Assembly (NCBI RefSeq): GCF_011075055.1
Contig: NC_058149.1
Coordinates: 7,322,449 to 7,386,448 of the forward strand
Length of the DNA: 64,000 nt
Reading direction: 5' to 3'
Source: Mangifera indica
Taxonomy: Eukaryota; Streptophyta; Magnoliopsida; Sapindales; Anacardiaceae
Shown in pieces: positions 1 through 12,069 of this stretch (position 1 is its first letter; every line of letters starts with the position of its first letter). The position numbers and the translations under genes are program-made. The notes under the pieces are model-generated. The model was not told the DNA's origin. It did not search any database and saw only the letters and a program-made list of their open reading frames with translations.

Positions 1-152
1 TTTCGTTATAAATAAACTCCCTCTCTTTAATCTTATTCATGTTAGCATAGAAATTAGATTAGACACTCTTCATGGGACGATCCTTTACTTGCACTATCAC
101 ATTATATTTTTATAAGTATAGGTTTTAATTTTTGGTTGCCTACGACAGCACA
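1..152 (+). repeat. 3' end of the 5' LTR of the Athila element
   Basis: Bases 1-152 align without gaps to 8498-8649, the last part of the 3' LTR, with six substitutions counted by eye. It ends in CGACAGCACA just before the primer binding site. The rest of this LTR lies outside the window. Confidence 0.93.
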
Positions 153-161
153 CCAAAATTT

Positions 162-180
162 TTGGCGCTGTTGTCGGGGA
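162..180 (+). other. Primer binding site of the Athila element
   Basis: The stretch TTGGCGCTGTTGTCGGGGA lies ten bases after the LTR end. It closely resembles the primer site typical of Athila and Tat elements, with two transition-like changes from the common form. The matching tRNA was not computed. Confidence 0.8.
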
Positions 181-308
181 GTGATCTAGTTATTTATTTT
201 TTTTTGTGATCTTTTAATTTTATTTTTGTTATTTTAATTTTATTTTCTTAATTTATTTTCTTATTATTATTTTTTTTTTGTGGTTTATTAGAATTTCTTT
301 GATTGTGT

Positions 309-1751
309 ATGATTGTAACTCGATCTTCTAATCAAGGTAACTTAAAGTTTGATCCAGAAATAGAGAGGACTGTGCGTCGATTAAGGAGGGAAGCATGAAA
401 AAATTTGGAAGAGAACAACCTAGCTCTATTTGCTAGCAATTCAGAAGAGGAAGTCATGGCCAGAACGTTGAAAGAGCTTGCTGCCCCTAACTTAAACTAA
501 CAACCCCTATGCATTCAATTTCCTACATTAGATGCTACTACTACTTTTGAGTTAAAATCAGGACTAATTCACTTGTTGTCTACTTTCCATGGTCTTGTAG
601 GTGAGGATCCTAATAAGCATTTAAAGGAGTTTCATGTAGTGTGCACGAGTATGAAACCCACAGGGGTGACAGAAGAGCAAATTAAATTGAGAGCCTTTCC
701 ATTCTCTTTAAAAGACACCGCTAAAGATTGGCTCTACTATTTGCCATCTGGAAGTATTACCATATGGAACGAGTTGCAAAAATTGTTTTTAGGGAAATAT
801 TTTCCTACTTCAAGGGCAGCTAACATTCGAAAAGAAATTTGTGGTGTGAGGCAATACAATGGGAAATCCTTGTATGAGTATTGGGAACGTTTCAAGAAAC
901 TGTGTGCTAGTTGTCCTTATCACTAAATTAGTGAGCAACTTTTAATTCAATATTTCTATGAAGGCCTTTGTCCCACTGAAAGGAGTATGATTGACGCTGC
1001 AAGTAGAGGAGCTTCGGTGGATAAAACTTCTGAAGACGCAAGAAATTTGATTGCAAACATGGTTACCAATTCTCAACAATTCGGCACTAGGCTTGATCCA
1101 CCTTCTAAACATGTTAATGAGGTAAATATTTCTTCCCTTGAAAAACAAATTGTTAGTCTAACCTCTCTTGTTCGTCAAATGGCTGTAGGTAACATGCAAA
1201 CGGTGAAAGCTTGTGGAATTTGTTCAATAGCAGGGCATCCAACTGATATGTGCCCAACCCTTCAAGAAGAGCCTATAGAACAAGTGAATATGGCGGGTGG
1301 ATTTCCTGGACAACCACAAAGGAAGTATGATCCTTATTCAAGCACATATAACCCAGGATGGAGAGATCATCCCAATTTTAGCTATGGAAACTCATAAGTA
1401 AATCAGCAATATAAGCAATCACATCCTCTGAGACAACCACCACCCCAAGCCTCTAATTCTGGTATGTCTTTAGAAGATATTGTTAAGTCTCTCGCTACTA
1501 ACACTATGCAATTTCAACAGGAGACAAAACAATTTCAGCAAGAGGCAAGAACTAGTATTCAAAGTTTGGAGAACCAAATGGGTCAGATGGCAATTGCAAT
1601 TAGTCGATTAGAGGCACAAAATTCGAGAAAGTTACCCTCTCAAACAATTGTAAATCCAAGAGAAAATACAAGTGCAATTGTTCTGAGAAATGGTAAAGAG
1701 GTTGAGATTCTAGTAAAAAACACCCCTACACCTTCGGACCTAGAAAAATAG
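309..1751 (+). pseudogene. Athila gag (capsid and nucleocapsid), interrupted by stops
   Basis: The likely start is the ATG at 309, followed by an Athila-like N-terminus containing FDPEIERTVRRLRRE. A retrotransposon-gag capsid segment follows at about 573-926 (FPFSLKDTAKDWLYYLPSG, then FLGKYFPTSRA) and continues through the region of residues 227-360 with a CGICSIAGHPTDMCP zinc-knuckle-like stretch near 1210-1250. A Gln-rich coiled-coil-like segment lies at 1464-1640. In-frame stops are at 396 (TGA), 498 (TAA), 924 (TAA), 1395 (TAA) and 1749 (TAG). All open pieces are in the same frame, so damage is by substitution only. Several stops fall where Gln or Arg would be expected, consistent with C-to-T change. 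Confidence 0.88.
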
Positions 1752-2600
1752 AAAAATGTCACTTCAGATAGTTTTATTCCAATCAACAAAAAAAATGTTC
1801 CTAATAGTGACAATGTACCTAAATGTAAGTTTCCTCTTCTTTCTGATTATAAACTGGTACCTCCTTTTCCTCAAGCTTTAGTAGAATCTCGAAAAGATGA
1901 CCAAAATAGAGAATTATATGAGACTTTTCGTAGATGTGAGGTAAATATTCCACTTTTAGATGCTATTAAACAAGTACCTCATTATGCTAAATTTTTGAAA
2001 GAATTATGTACAATTAAGAGGAAACAAAAACTCAAAGGATGTGAAAAGGTAAGAATGGGAGAGAATGTTTCTACAGTTATTCAGAGAAAGCTTCCTACAA
2101 AGTGCAAGGATCCAGGTACGTTCACTATTCCTTGTATGATGGGGAACACTAGATTTGAGAAGGCCATGTTAGATTTAGGAGCATCTATCAATGTCATGCC
2201 ATACTCTATATATACTTCTTTAAAAATTGGACCTTTGAATGAAACTGGTGTTGTGATTCAATTGGCTGATAGATCAAATGCCTATCCTAAGGGTGTTGTT
2301 GAGGATGTGCTTGTGCAAATTAATAATTTGGTTTTTCCTGCTGATTTCTATGTGCTTGATATGGAGAATAATGATCAAACAACTCCTATTTTGTTAGGAA
2401 GACCATTCTTAAAAACATCTATGACTAAAATAGATGTCCATAGTGGCACACTTACCATAGAATTTGATGGTGAAATTGTGAAATTTAATATTCATGATGC
2501 CATGAAATACCTTGCTGATGATAATCCTGTTTATTCTATTGATGTTATTGATTCTTTAGCACAAGAGATTTTTGAATTTGATGGAAAGGATGAATTATAA
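1752..2600 (+). pseudogene. Athila pol: linker and retropepsin-like aspartic protease
   Basis: The frame continues open after the gag stop at 1749. The linker has the Athila-type run PHYAKFLKELCTIKRK near 1976-2024. The protease core MLDLGASINVMPYSIY lies near 2166-2213 and holds the DLGAS catalytic motif; a second conserved block, PILLGRPFLKTS, lies near 2385-2420. The stop at 2598 (TAA) separates it from the reverse transcriptase, which continues in the same frame. Product role: cutting of the Gag-Pol polyprotein inside the virus-like particle. It cannot be translated through in this copy. Confidence 0.9.
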
Positions 2601-4490
2601 GTTGCCCTTAGTAAACATCTTGAGAAAGAGAATGAAGAGTTGGCTTTGAGTATTGATTTGCAGGAAACAGTAGCAACATTGAATGAATCCTCGGAGTTAC
2701 GACAGCAAGGTAATGTTCATTATATCGCGTTACCAGTCTCTAACGTAAAACCTTTACCTTCTGTTTTACAGGCTCCCATTCCAGAATTAAAGCCTTTACC
2801 TAGTCACCTTAAGTACGTGTTCCTTGGAGACGGGGGAACGTTACCTATTATTATCTCAAACAAACTCACTGCAATGCAAGAAGAAAAACTTGTGCAGGTT
2901 CTTAAGGAGCATAAGATGGCTATTGGGTGGACAATTGCAGATATCAAAGGAATTAGTCCATCTACATGTATGCATTGCATCTTGCTAGAAGAAGGAGCAA
3001 AGCCATCTCGTCAACCACAGAGGAGATTAAACCCGCCTATGATGGATGCAGTGAAGAAAGAAATTCTCAAGCTTCTCGAAGTTGGTGTGATTTATCCTAT
3101 TTCAGATAGCAATTGGGTTAGCCCAGTTCAAGTGGTTCCTAAAAAGACTGGGATGACTGTGGTGAAAAATCAAAATGATGAGTTGGTACCCACCTGTGTT
3201 CAGAATGGGTGGCAGGTTTGTATAGATTATAGAAAATTAAATGTTGTAACCCCCAAAGACCACTTCCCTTTACCTTTTATTGATCAAATGCTTGAGAGGT
3301 TAGCTGGTCGTTCTTATTATTGTTTTCTTGATGGTTATTCAGGTTATTTTCATATTTCTATTACACCGAAAGATCAAGAAAATATGACTTTTACATGCCC
3401 TTTTGGGACATTTTCATATCGTCGCATGCCTTTTGGGCTTTGCAATACCCCAACTACTTTCCAAAGATATATGGTTAGCATATTTTTTGATTATATTGAG
3501 CAAATCATAGAGGTTTTTATGGATGATTTTATAGTTTATGGAGATTCTTTTGATGATTGTTTGCATAACCTTACACTTGTTCTTAAACGATGCATAGAAA
3601 GTAACCTTGTATTAAATTCTGAAAAATGTCATTTTTTGGTTGAACAAGGTATTGTTTTGGGTCATATTGTTTCCTCTAGGGGAATTGAGGTTGACAAAGC
3701 TAAAATTGATATTATCCAGTCTCTACCTTACCCCATTAGTGTGTAGGAAGTTCGTTCTTTTCTTGGACATGCAGGTTTCTACAGAAGATTCATTAAGGAC
3801 TTCTCCAAAATAGCATCACCCCTGTGCAAGTTACTACAAAAGGAAGTAGTCTTTGAGTTTGATAATGCATGTAAACAAGCATTTGATAAGCTGAAGAGAC
3901 TTCTTATTTTTGCTCCAGTTCTCCAACCCCCTGACTGGAACATTCATTTCGAGATAATGTGTGATGCAAGTGACTATGAATTAGGCGCTGTTTTGGGTCA
4001 AAGAATTGGAAAAGCAACTCATCCCATTTATTATGCTTCACGGATATTGAATGATGCCCAGAGAAATTATTCTACTACAGAAAAAAAGCTCTTAGCTATT
4101 GTTTTTGCTTTAGAAAAATTTCGATCTTATTTGCTTGGTACTAAAATTATTGTTTATTCTGATCATGCAGCTCTTCGCTACTTGATGACAAAGAAAGAGT
4201 CAAAATCGAGATTAATAAGATGGATACTTCTCTTGAGTGAATTTGATCTGGAGATTAAAGACAAAAAAGGAACAGAAAATCGTGTTGCTGATCACTTGAG
4301 TCGTTTGGCTTATGGGAAAGATGAAATGCCTCTGCAAGAAACGTTCCCTGACGAACAATTGTTTTCCACAAGTGCGACATTACCTTGGTATGCACACATT
4401 GTGAATTATTTGGTTACTAACATAATTCCTCATGATTTGTCTAAAGCTCAAAAAGATAAGATCAAGAGTGATGCCAAACACTATGTGTAG
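2601..4490 (+). pseudogene. Athila pol: reverse transcriptase and RNase H
   Basis: The reverse transcriptase shows VCIDYRKLNVVTPKDHFPLP (about 3217-3276), YYCFLDGYSGYFHISITP and the VFMDDF active site at 3513-3530. It is followed by [16 protein letters not shown] and, from about 3957, an RNase H domain beginning [14 protein letters not shown] and including [19 protein letters not shown]. The RNase H-like tail ends with [15 protein letters not shown]. In-frame stops are at 3744 (TAG) and 4488 (TAG, at an expected Trp before NDPYLW). There is no frameshift. Domain order and residues match Athila rather than chromovirus pol. Confidence 0.93.
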
Positions 4491-5681
4491 AATGATCCAT
4501 ACTTATGGAAGCATTGTGCAGATCAAGTGATAAGAAGGTGTGTTCCTGATAATGAAATTATTTCTATTCTAACCTTTTGTCATTCTTATGCTTGTGGAGG
4601 TCACTTTGTAGCAAAAAGAACAGCGAGAAAAACACTTGAATGTGGTTTCTATTGGCCGACTTTATTTCGAGATTCATATTCTTTTTGTAAGTCATGTGAT
4701 CAATGCCAAAGGACAGGTAATATCTCTCAAAAGACTGAGATGCCACAAACCCCCATACTATTTTATGAAATTTTTGATGTGTGGGGCATCGATTTTATGG
4801 GGCCATTCCCTATGTCTTATGGTTTTATCTATATTTTGCTTGCTGTTGATTATGTATCGAAATGGGTGGAAGCTAAAGCCACCCGGATTGATGATTCTGA
4901 AGTTGTTACAGATTTTATAAAGTCTAATATATTTTCTAGATTTGGAATTCCAAGAGCTCTAATAAGTGATCGAAGTACTCACTTTTGTAATAGAACCGTG
5001 GAGGCATTGCTAAGGAAGTATTGTGTAACCCACAAGACATCAACTGCATATCATCCGCAGACTAGTGGACAAGCGAAAGTATCAAATCAAGAAATCAAGT
5101 CCATCCTTGAAAAGACAGTTAACCCAAGTAGGAAGGACTGGAGTTTACGATTAGATGATGCTTTGTGGGCATATAGGACTGCATATAAGACACCTATTGG
5201 TATGTCACCTTATCGGATAGTGTTTGGGAAATCATGCCACCTTCCAGTTGAGTTAGAACATAAGGCTTATTAGGCTATCAAGAGTTTAAACATGAAGATG
5301 GATGAAAGTGGAGAACACAGAAAGTTACAGCTACAAGAGTTAGAGGAGATTCGCAATGATGCCTATGAAAATGCAAGAATTTACAAAGAGAAAACGAAGG
5401 CTTTTCATGACAAGATGATTTCTAGGAAAGAGTTCAGAGTTGGTCAAAAAGTCCTTCTATACCAATCATGACTTCGTCTATTTCCTGGTAAGTTGCGTTC
5501 TCGTTGGATTGGACCTTTTATTGTTATTAATGTTTTTCCTCATGGTGCAGTTGAAATTCAAAGCTTAGCAACTTCCAGGATATCCAAGGTGAATGACCAT
5601 AGGCTTAAACTTTTTTATGACGGTTTCCAAGTAAAGAATATGGCAAAAGTGAACCTCCAGGATCCAATTTATTCCGATTGA
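4491..5681 (+). pseudogene. Athila pol: integrase
   Basis: The zinc-binding N-terminal region is visible as [17 protein letters not shown] followed by [11 protein letters not shown] (about 4579-4720). The catalytic core shows [10 protein letters not shown] (first Asp), [12 protein letters not shown] (second Asp) and [20 protein letters not shown] (Glu). The C-terminal region has [18 protein letters not shown] from 5493 and the Athila-type [12 protein letters not shown]. In-frame stops are at 5271 (TAG at an expected Trp) and 5469 (TGA at an expected Arg). The frame is otherwise open to the terminal stop at 5679-5681. No chromodomain and no env-like ORF follow. Confidence 0.92.
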
Positions 5682-7281
5682 AGAATGAAGTATTGAGTCG
5701 AGCCAAAGACAATAAACAAAGGCACTGCTTGGGAGGCAACCCAAGAGGAGTTCATTCCATTTTCTTTTTATTTTTGCATTCTTGTTTTGGTTATTATTTG
5801 CCTTTGCTTTGCATTTAACTTTATGTTGGGGACAACGTCAGTTTTAAGTGTGGGAGAAGGGATTTAGGTTATGTTTTTTTGTTTATTCTGAAATATTGTT
5901 TTTGATTTTTTTTAAAACAATTTTTTTTTTAAAAAAAAGTGTGTTTTATGTTTGTTTGTTCTTTTTTTTCAAATGAAAATAAAATAAAATAAAATAAAAT
6001 AAGCCTTTGCTTTTGTTTTTGCGTGTCAATAGTTTATGGTTGTGGATATCATGAGTAAGGTTCAATTGAGCTTGAGAGATTTATAACATGATTGAACAAG
6101 TAGTCTTGCAATTTGTGATTAATTAGTATAGTTTGTTTCTTTGAGAATGGTAATGACTAAATTTGGTAGGCATTAGCCTGTGAGATTTTTGAGCCATAGA
6201 CTGACACATCTATATCAGTTTTTTTTTCCTTTCATGAGTGATATTATTCCATGGATTTGTTTCTCCAGAACTTGCCTTGATTCTCCTTGAGGCTACATTG
6301 ACCCATGCATTGGACATGAATGTGATTAAGGCCCTCTTTGACATTGAACTATATTAGCCAAATAGCCTACCTTGTGATTAATTTTCCCTTTGTTGAACCC
6401 CTTTGAGCTTTATTGGCCATTTTTGTTTGTTATAAACCCATATTACAAGCCTTTAACCTGAAACACAATGTTTATACCTAGCTGGAGGACTAGTGGAGCA
6501 TTGTTCATCATTGTTATTGAATGGCTGTACAAAAAATAAAAAATAAATAAAAAATAAGTGTGGGGGTATTCGTATTTTTGGTATGACTATGACTAGTGAA
6601 ATGGAGCATGTTTTCATTTTCGATATGTGAGCTCCATGGTTGATAAAGTCGTCATTATTCAAAAAAAAAAAAAAAAAAAGGAAAGTGTTGGAGGAAAATG
6701 TTTTCAATGAATTCAAAATTATTAATTCCTCCTAAATTTTCGAGAAAAAGGGTTATTCATATATAATTTATAGAAAGGTAGAAGCTACTGAAGGAGATTT
6801 TTGGTCTTACATATCTTGTATGGCCAAACTTGACATTGAATAAGTGTTTGCTCTACTAGATTCGATGGCTTTTGAGCTACATTCCCAAATTGTTTCCTGC
6901 CTTGAAACGTAACCCCATTACAACCCATGGAAAGTCCTTATGATTTGTGTCATGCATGTGATCCCAGTGGTGGAGAATGAGAAGATATGCAAGCCTATGG
7001 TAGATCATTTCCATTGGAAAGAATTTGAGTGAAACACATACCCTTCAAACACATGAGAGTGAGTGTTATTTCCGTGAGGGTCTATCTGTTTAGTTTGCTC
7101 CATCTTCAAGTGAAATTGCTTATCAGTAATTGTAAGTTGTTTAAGAATGTTGTTCATGATGTGTTGTGAGTTTCGAAAAGGTTGGTTGTTTACTATTGGT
7201 GATGTTGCAACCTTTTTTTTTTTTACTTAGTAGTTTTAGAGTTTTGCCCGAGGACGAGCAAAAACTAAGTGTGGGGGAATT
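5682..7281 (+). other. Non-coding 3' region of the Athila element with repeated PPT-like tracts
   Basis: About 1.6 kb between pol and the 3' LTR holds no credible ORF. It begins with the motif GCTTGGGAGGCAACCCAA near 5728, common in Athila/Tat elements after integrase. It contains an AAAAT microsatellite at about 5976-6001, a poly-A run near 6661-6679, and three PPT-like sites of the form AAGTGTGGG: near 5847, near 6554, and at 7267-7281 next to the LTR. No env-like frame is visible. Confidence 0.8.
7267..7281 (+). other. Polypurine tract of the Athila element
   Basis: AAGTGTGGGGGAATT lies directly before the LTR start TGATAAGACT at 7282, the expected place for plus-strand priming. Confidence 0.8.
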
Positions 7282-8649
7282 TGATAAGACTGCATAATGC
7301 TATAATTTTACTCCTTAATACTTAGTCTTTTATGTTTATTTTATGCCCAATTATACTTATTAAGTTTAAATTTTGATTTAGGTAACATTTGGAGGCATTT
7401 GAATAAAAACGGAATTAATGTCACAATTTCTGGACAGTCTTGACGTGTCTCCGTATTTTGAGCATCATTTTCCCATCCGAGCTCCAAATGAGACGATTCA
7501 AGATGCTATGGAAAGCCAAGAAAGAGATCTACAACTTTTATGTTTTAGGATTTGTCTAGAACTGATCGAATCAGGGTCGAAATCTGGCTTTACGTTGCTG
7601 CACCCGGACTGGAACGTTTCCTGCTCTGTGATTTTAGTGGCAGATCAGATGCATGATATTTCTTTTAGAAGTCTCCAGGTTGTGGACGACTTTCACAGCT
7701 GCTATGTTGTCCTTTCCTATTTAAATCAGGACTTTTATTTTATTTTTAATATTTCCCATAATTAGTGGGAATATCCTATTATTAGAGGACTCTAGGAGAG
7801 GAAAACAGAACAACAACTATTTTTCTTTTTCTCTTCTCTTCTCTGCGTGCTCTTCCATGGCCCTGCGTGGCTGATTTATTTGGCTTGGTCAAAGGAAACT
7901 GAAACCTCAGAATTCATAAACTGTGAGATCTAATTAGTTTTATTGTTCAATTTATGCTTTAAGTATCGATTGTTCTTTTGTGTTTGATTTATTTCAATGG
8001 TTATTTTGTTTGATTGTTAGGAGGCCTACTAGTTAATTATTCATTATAACCTACTGCTAGATTAGATATCAAATCTGTAATAGTTTGATTTTTCTAATCT
8101 ATGAAACAACTAAGGGTTAATGATTTACTACGTTAGCGATTATTAAATCTTAAGAAGATCGTTCGACTAAATTAAATACAATCGCTTGTGCTTGTGTTGT
8201 TTAGCTTCATTGATCTCTCTAATTTTTAATGCTGCTCTCAAATTAAATCTATAGTGCTTGACTTAGGTTGTTTGACAGTTAGGGTTAAGTAGATCGTTTG
8301 CTTCTAATTAACTATGACTAAGGAGAGATAGGAAAGTAATTCCAACGGTGAATATTTAAAGTATGAATAAATCTATTCGTGCATCAATGATCAGTTGTTG
8401 AGGTTCTGATGGTGAATGTTGACTTGGACCAAGGCGTGTTTTCTCATTAATTTTGATAATTAATTTAATTTGCTTTTTAGTTGTTTCTTTACTTTTATTT
8501 CGTTATAAACAAACTCACTCTCTTTAATCTTATTCACGTTAGCATAGAAATTAGATTAGACACTCTTCGTGGGACGATCCTTTACTTGCACTATCACATT
8601 ATATTTTTAGAAGTATAGGTTTTAATTTTTGGTTGCCTACGACAACACA
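7282..8649 (+). repeat. 3' LTR of the Athila element (1368 bp)
   Basis: It starts TGATAAGACT after the polypurine tract and ends CGACAACACA, mirroring the 5' LTR end at 152. A TATA-like CTATTTAAAT at about 7712 could mark the U3/R boundary. A 115-residue open frame at 7418-7765 lies wholly in the LTR and has no recognisable domain; it is not called as a gene. The sequence after 8649 matches the interior of the unit block seen at 53400, so 8649/8650 is the insertion boundary. Confidence 0.9.
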
Positions 8650-9591
8650 CCACTAGTATACACATTTTAGACGTATAATCATGAACATACAAAACACACA
8701 TAGGGTATTTTAGATTTTATACCAACACTTGTTACTCCTTTGAATCTTTACATAGCTTGAGTCTGAACGTTATCCAACCTCAAGAGATAGTGCCTTGGTA
8801 TCCATGCAGAACATGAACACATAAGAGGCAATCCAAAGAGAATGTTGCTAGGCTTCTTTATTGGATTATTTGTGTTCACAAGAAGGAGTGAAAATAAAAA
8901 AACCTACAACTACGGTTTCTTTTGTGTTTATAGTCTCATTTTTTTCTTTAATTATAATGTGTCTTAAATATGTGCAAGTGTCTGAGTACAATAAGAATTT
9001 CATCCAAACAAGACACCATCAACACATATGCACAACTAGCATGTAAACATGCACAGTCGACAAGTTTCATAACATGTAGGAATGGCACACAAGTGAGTCG
9101 CTTGACATATTTTTAAGGCATGCATAGGTGGTACACAATTGCGCTTGACATATTTTTAAGGCATGCACAGGTGGCACACAATTGTGCCACCTAACATGCA
9201 CTTTGGCCTTGTACAGCTGGACAAAATTAGTCCAGCCATGCCATGTCTTTTATAATTTGCATGGTGCTAGTTGGTACCATACACATCACGGTTTTCCTTG
9301 GTCAAAACACAATCAATCGAATTCTCTCTTTCCTAACACACTTGAATTATCATCAAATAATCCCCATCTCTAGGTTCAAATCAATCTCTATATGCATGTA
9401 ACTCATAAGTTATCTATCAAACTGATAGTGTTTAAATACGAACTGAATTTAGACATAGACTAAGATTGGCCTCTAACAAAACATCTTGCTGGTCTTTCAA
9501 GCATCTTGCTTAGGATATAGTTCAAGATCCCCTTGAGCATGTTATGTCGATCACCATTCATTGATAACTATATTGAGTTGCAGGATCTTAT
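8650..9591. repeat. Conserved unit block, copy 1 (left side interrupted by the Athila insertion)
   Basis: This block of about 0.9 kb recurs at 18881-19778, 39240-40125 and 53395-54294 and begins again at about 63935. It contains repeats of the GGCACACAA / AAGGCATGC type. Copy 1 has a tandem duplication of about 45 bp (9101-9190) that is single in the 53.9-kb copy. No protein family was recognised. Its minus strand begins TGTTAGAGG near 9476 and has an AATAAAG signal, so it could be an old LTR, but no target-site duplication can be tested because every copy shares the edge. In copies 1 and 3 it joins directly to OSC exon 10 without exons 11-15. Confidence 0.75.
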
Positions 9592-10300
9592 TGATAATCT
9601 ATCATAATATCTCCAAATATTTTAGCCAGATTGATGATCTAAGGAAGACAGAATAAAAGCATATAATATTTTGCTGCAGTTAAAATTTAAATAATTTAAT
9701 TTGATTAATCCAAGGAGAGATTAATTTATATTTATGAATTACATACCTCCAGCCATGCATAAGATCTTGTGAGTTCATATGACGTAAAACCTCCATTTTT
9801 GTTCTGTTAGAATGCATACAAAATTCCATTAGTTAGTTTTTGCTTATATATTAATTCATCATTCACATTCTTAAATACTTGTAAGGATAAAATCACATTA
9901 ACAGCGTCGTATAATTGATTTACTGGTATTGCTTCTCCCACAATATTAGAAGGCATTTGTGACAACAAGATTGTTGCCTGTGATGAATATTTTAACCTTG
10001 GTTTAAAACTTCAAAATAAATGAATTAAAATACATAATTAAAAATTAAGTTGAATTATAGTACCTTTAATCCCTCAGCAGTGCAATTTGATGCAGGCCAA
10101 CCATTATCTGGAGTAGAGAATGACCATCCCTCCTTAGAAATGTGACGATACCAATAACTCACATCATTTGAGCTATCTGCTTGAACCTAATTTAAATTGA
10201 AAAATAAGACATACATAAACTATAAACAAATTACTATGAATTTTTATTAGAATAATACTACACATATCCATTAGATTCAAAATATATTAGTTTTCAATTG

Positions 10301-10302
<2 letters not shown>

Positions 10303-10350
<48 letters not shown>
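10303..10350. repeat. (AT)n microsatellite in OSC-A intron 6
   Basis: An uninterrupted AT dinucleotide run of about 48 bases lies between exons 7 and 6. The equivalent run in copy E (55006-55036) is shorter, and copies C and D have only short ATATAT at this place. Confidence 0.95.
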
Positions 10351-10360
<10 letters not shown>

Positions 10361-12069
10361 ATAAACTATAAACAAATTACTATGAATTTTTATTAGAGTA
10401 ATACTATGCATATCTATTTTGTGTATATAAATAGATATACAACCATATGTCATTGTGTGATTGAGTGTTTCTTCATCCTACTCAAAGTTGGTAAACATAG
10501 CTTTATTATTTTGATTATGCTGACACATTATTTATAATGAAACCTTTCACATACTTGAGTGGCTTTGATGAAATTGTGTGCTTTCTTAAGCATGGACGAA
10601 GCAGCATATTCTGAATGAAGAAGATTAGTAGAGAGGATGGCTTGAACAGTAAAAGCAACATCCCAGAATTGAGATCCATTGTAGCCTTGCATTTTCATTC
10701 CATCTTCAGCTATCCAAAGATAGTCTTTAATTCTCGGAAGTTGAAGCTTAAAAGCTAGAGAATCAGGGTCCGCCACCCAACAACACACCATGTTGAGTAT
10801 TTTATTAACAGGTCCAAGGCATATATATTGAGTGGTTTCATCTTCATGGTGGATGTGTTTGATTACTGTTTTGAGAGCAGCTTCTCTCATCAACTTACGC
10901 ATAGGCCATTTCATTAGAAGAGGTTCCACAAACTTGTCAATACAACTCCATATTATGTCTTGCATCATTGGGTGAGGGTAGTAAAGGTCCTCCTAATAAT
11001 CAAATATGCAAATACTTCAATTAGTAATGAATTGTAAACAAGAAGACTTCTAGGTAGAGCTATAGTTTAATTGAACTATATAAAAATTAGATAAGTAGTA
11101 TTGCAATTCCACTTAATTAAAAAATATGTGGTTGAATGAGAAAAACAATATGAGTTGAAATGGAATAGTAGTCGTTGTGTATTTGATTTTACCCTTTAAA
11201 TCTTAAATATAATTAGATTTAGTGTTCAATTATTTTATTAATATATGAATGAGCATGCATATAATACAATAAAGGTAGAAATAGAGATAAAAACAAAAAA
11301 ATAGTATAATATGAAGGTGACATTCATAGATATAAATATTGATGATTTATATTTAATAATGATATAGGTAGGTAAAAAATAGTGAGAGATAGAGATAAAG
11401 ATAAATACGTACTTTGGCATATTGATTTCTGACTTGGTCCCAATCAATATTGTGATAAGAAAGAGTGTAAATCTCTCTTCTAAGAGAAATTATAAGAAGA
11501 TTAATTGGTCCCATAAATCTCTTGCCATACAAATATGACATTGCCAAATATGTTATTCGACTGTGACACCACATCCGTCTTAGATGAATGGGAACAAACT
11601 CAAGCACAACCCACATCTCTGGGAGTAAAAAATTGTTACCATTCCACTCATATACACCAAGTATCTAACATGTATATCAATGATTTTTTAATTCAAACAA
11701 ACTATTATAATATTGTTGAATTATTATGAGAAAAGAAAAAATAAAAATAATTAAAACAAACCGAAAGCCTCATCTTTTCCCAAGATGGAATCAAGTAACA
11801 CCACCCGGATCAATGATCCACTTTCGAGCTTTCTCCATGGCGCCATCGCCACCATCTATTTCTTCTCCAAGCAATCTTAGAGCCACATAGGAGAGTGTTG
11901 TACAAAACATTGTGCTGCATCCTTCTATATGTAATCCCCCACCCCCATCTTTTATTCTACAATATTTTTATTCAATAAGTTGAATTATATACCGCTTGAT
12001 CAAAAAAATCTGAAAGAAATTAACAAATAAATACCTGATGGTTATACAAATAGCGTAGCATCTCCTTCC

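Larger units (their letters stand above)
1..8649 (+). mobile_element. Athila-lineage Ty3/gypsy LTR retrotransposon, 5' end outside the window
   Basis: Order is LTR end, primer binding site, gag, protease, reverse transcriptase, RNase H, integrase, long non-coding 3' region, polypurine tract and 3' LTR. The reverse transcriptase has the Athila-type block YYCFLDGYSGY and a VFMDDF active site, and the primer site resembles the GGCGC-rich one typical of Athila. The coding region 309-5681 stays in a single frame but is broken by ten stop codons, so this copy is not autonomous. Its 152 visible bases of 5' LTR differ from the matching part of the 3' LTR at six positions by eye (about 4%). It sits in the conserved unit block that starts at 8650; related blocks at 18881, 39240 and 53395 lack it. 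Confidence 0.95.

Noticed and set aside
6453..6716. Minus-strand ORF in the Athila 3' region
   Set aside because: It is low-complexity (a Phe run from a poly-A tract on the plus strand) and has no domain.
7418..7765. 115-residue ORF in the Athila 3' LTR
   Set aside because: It lies entirely in the LTR, matches no domain I recognise, and is most simply a chance frame in the U3 region.
1..8649. The first element as an endogenous virus with an envelope
   Set aside because: No env-like frame follows integrase; the 3' region is non-coding.
9182..9373. 63-residue ORF seen again at 53885
   Set aside because: It lies in the conserved unit block, but the frame is not kept in the 19.3-kb and 39.7-kb blocks.
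10303..10350. The AT run as a TATA promoter
   Set aside because: It is a microsatellite inside an intron, with length varying among copies.
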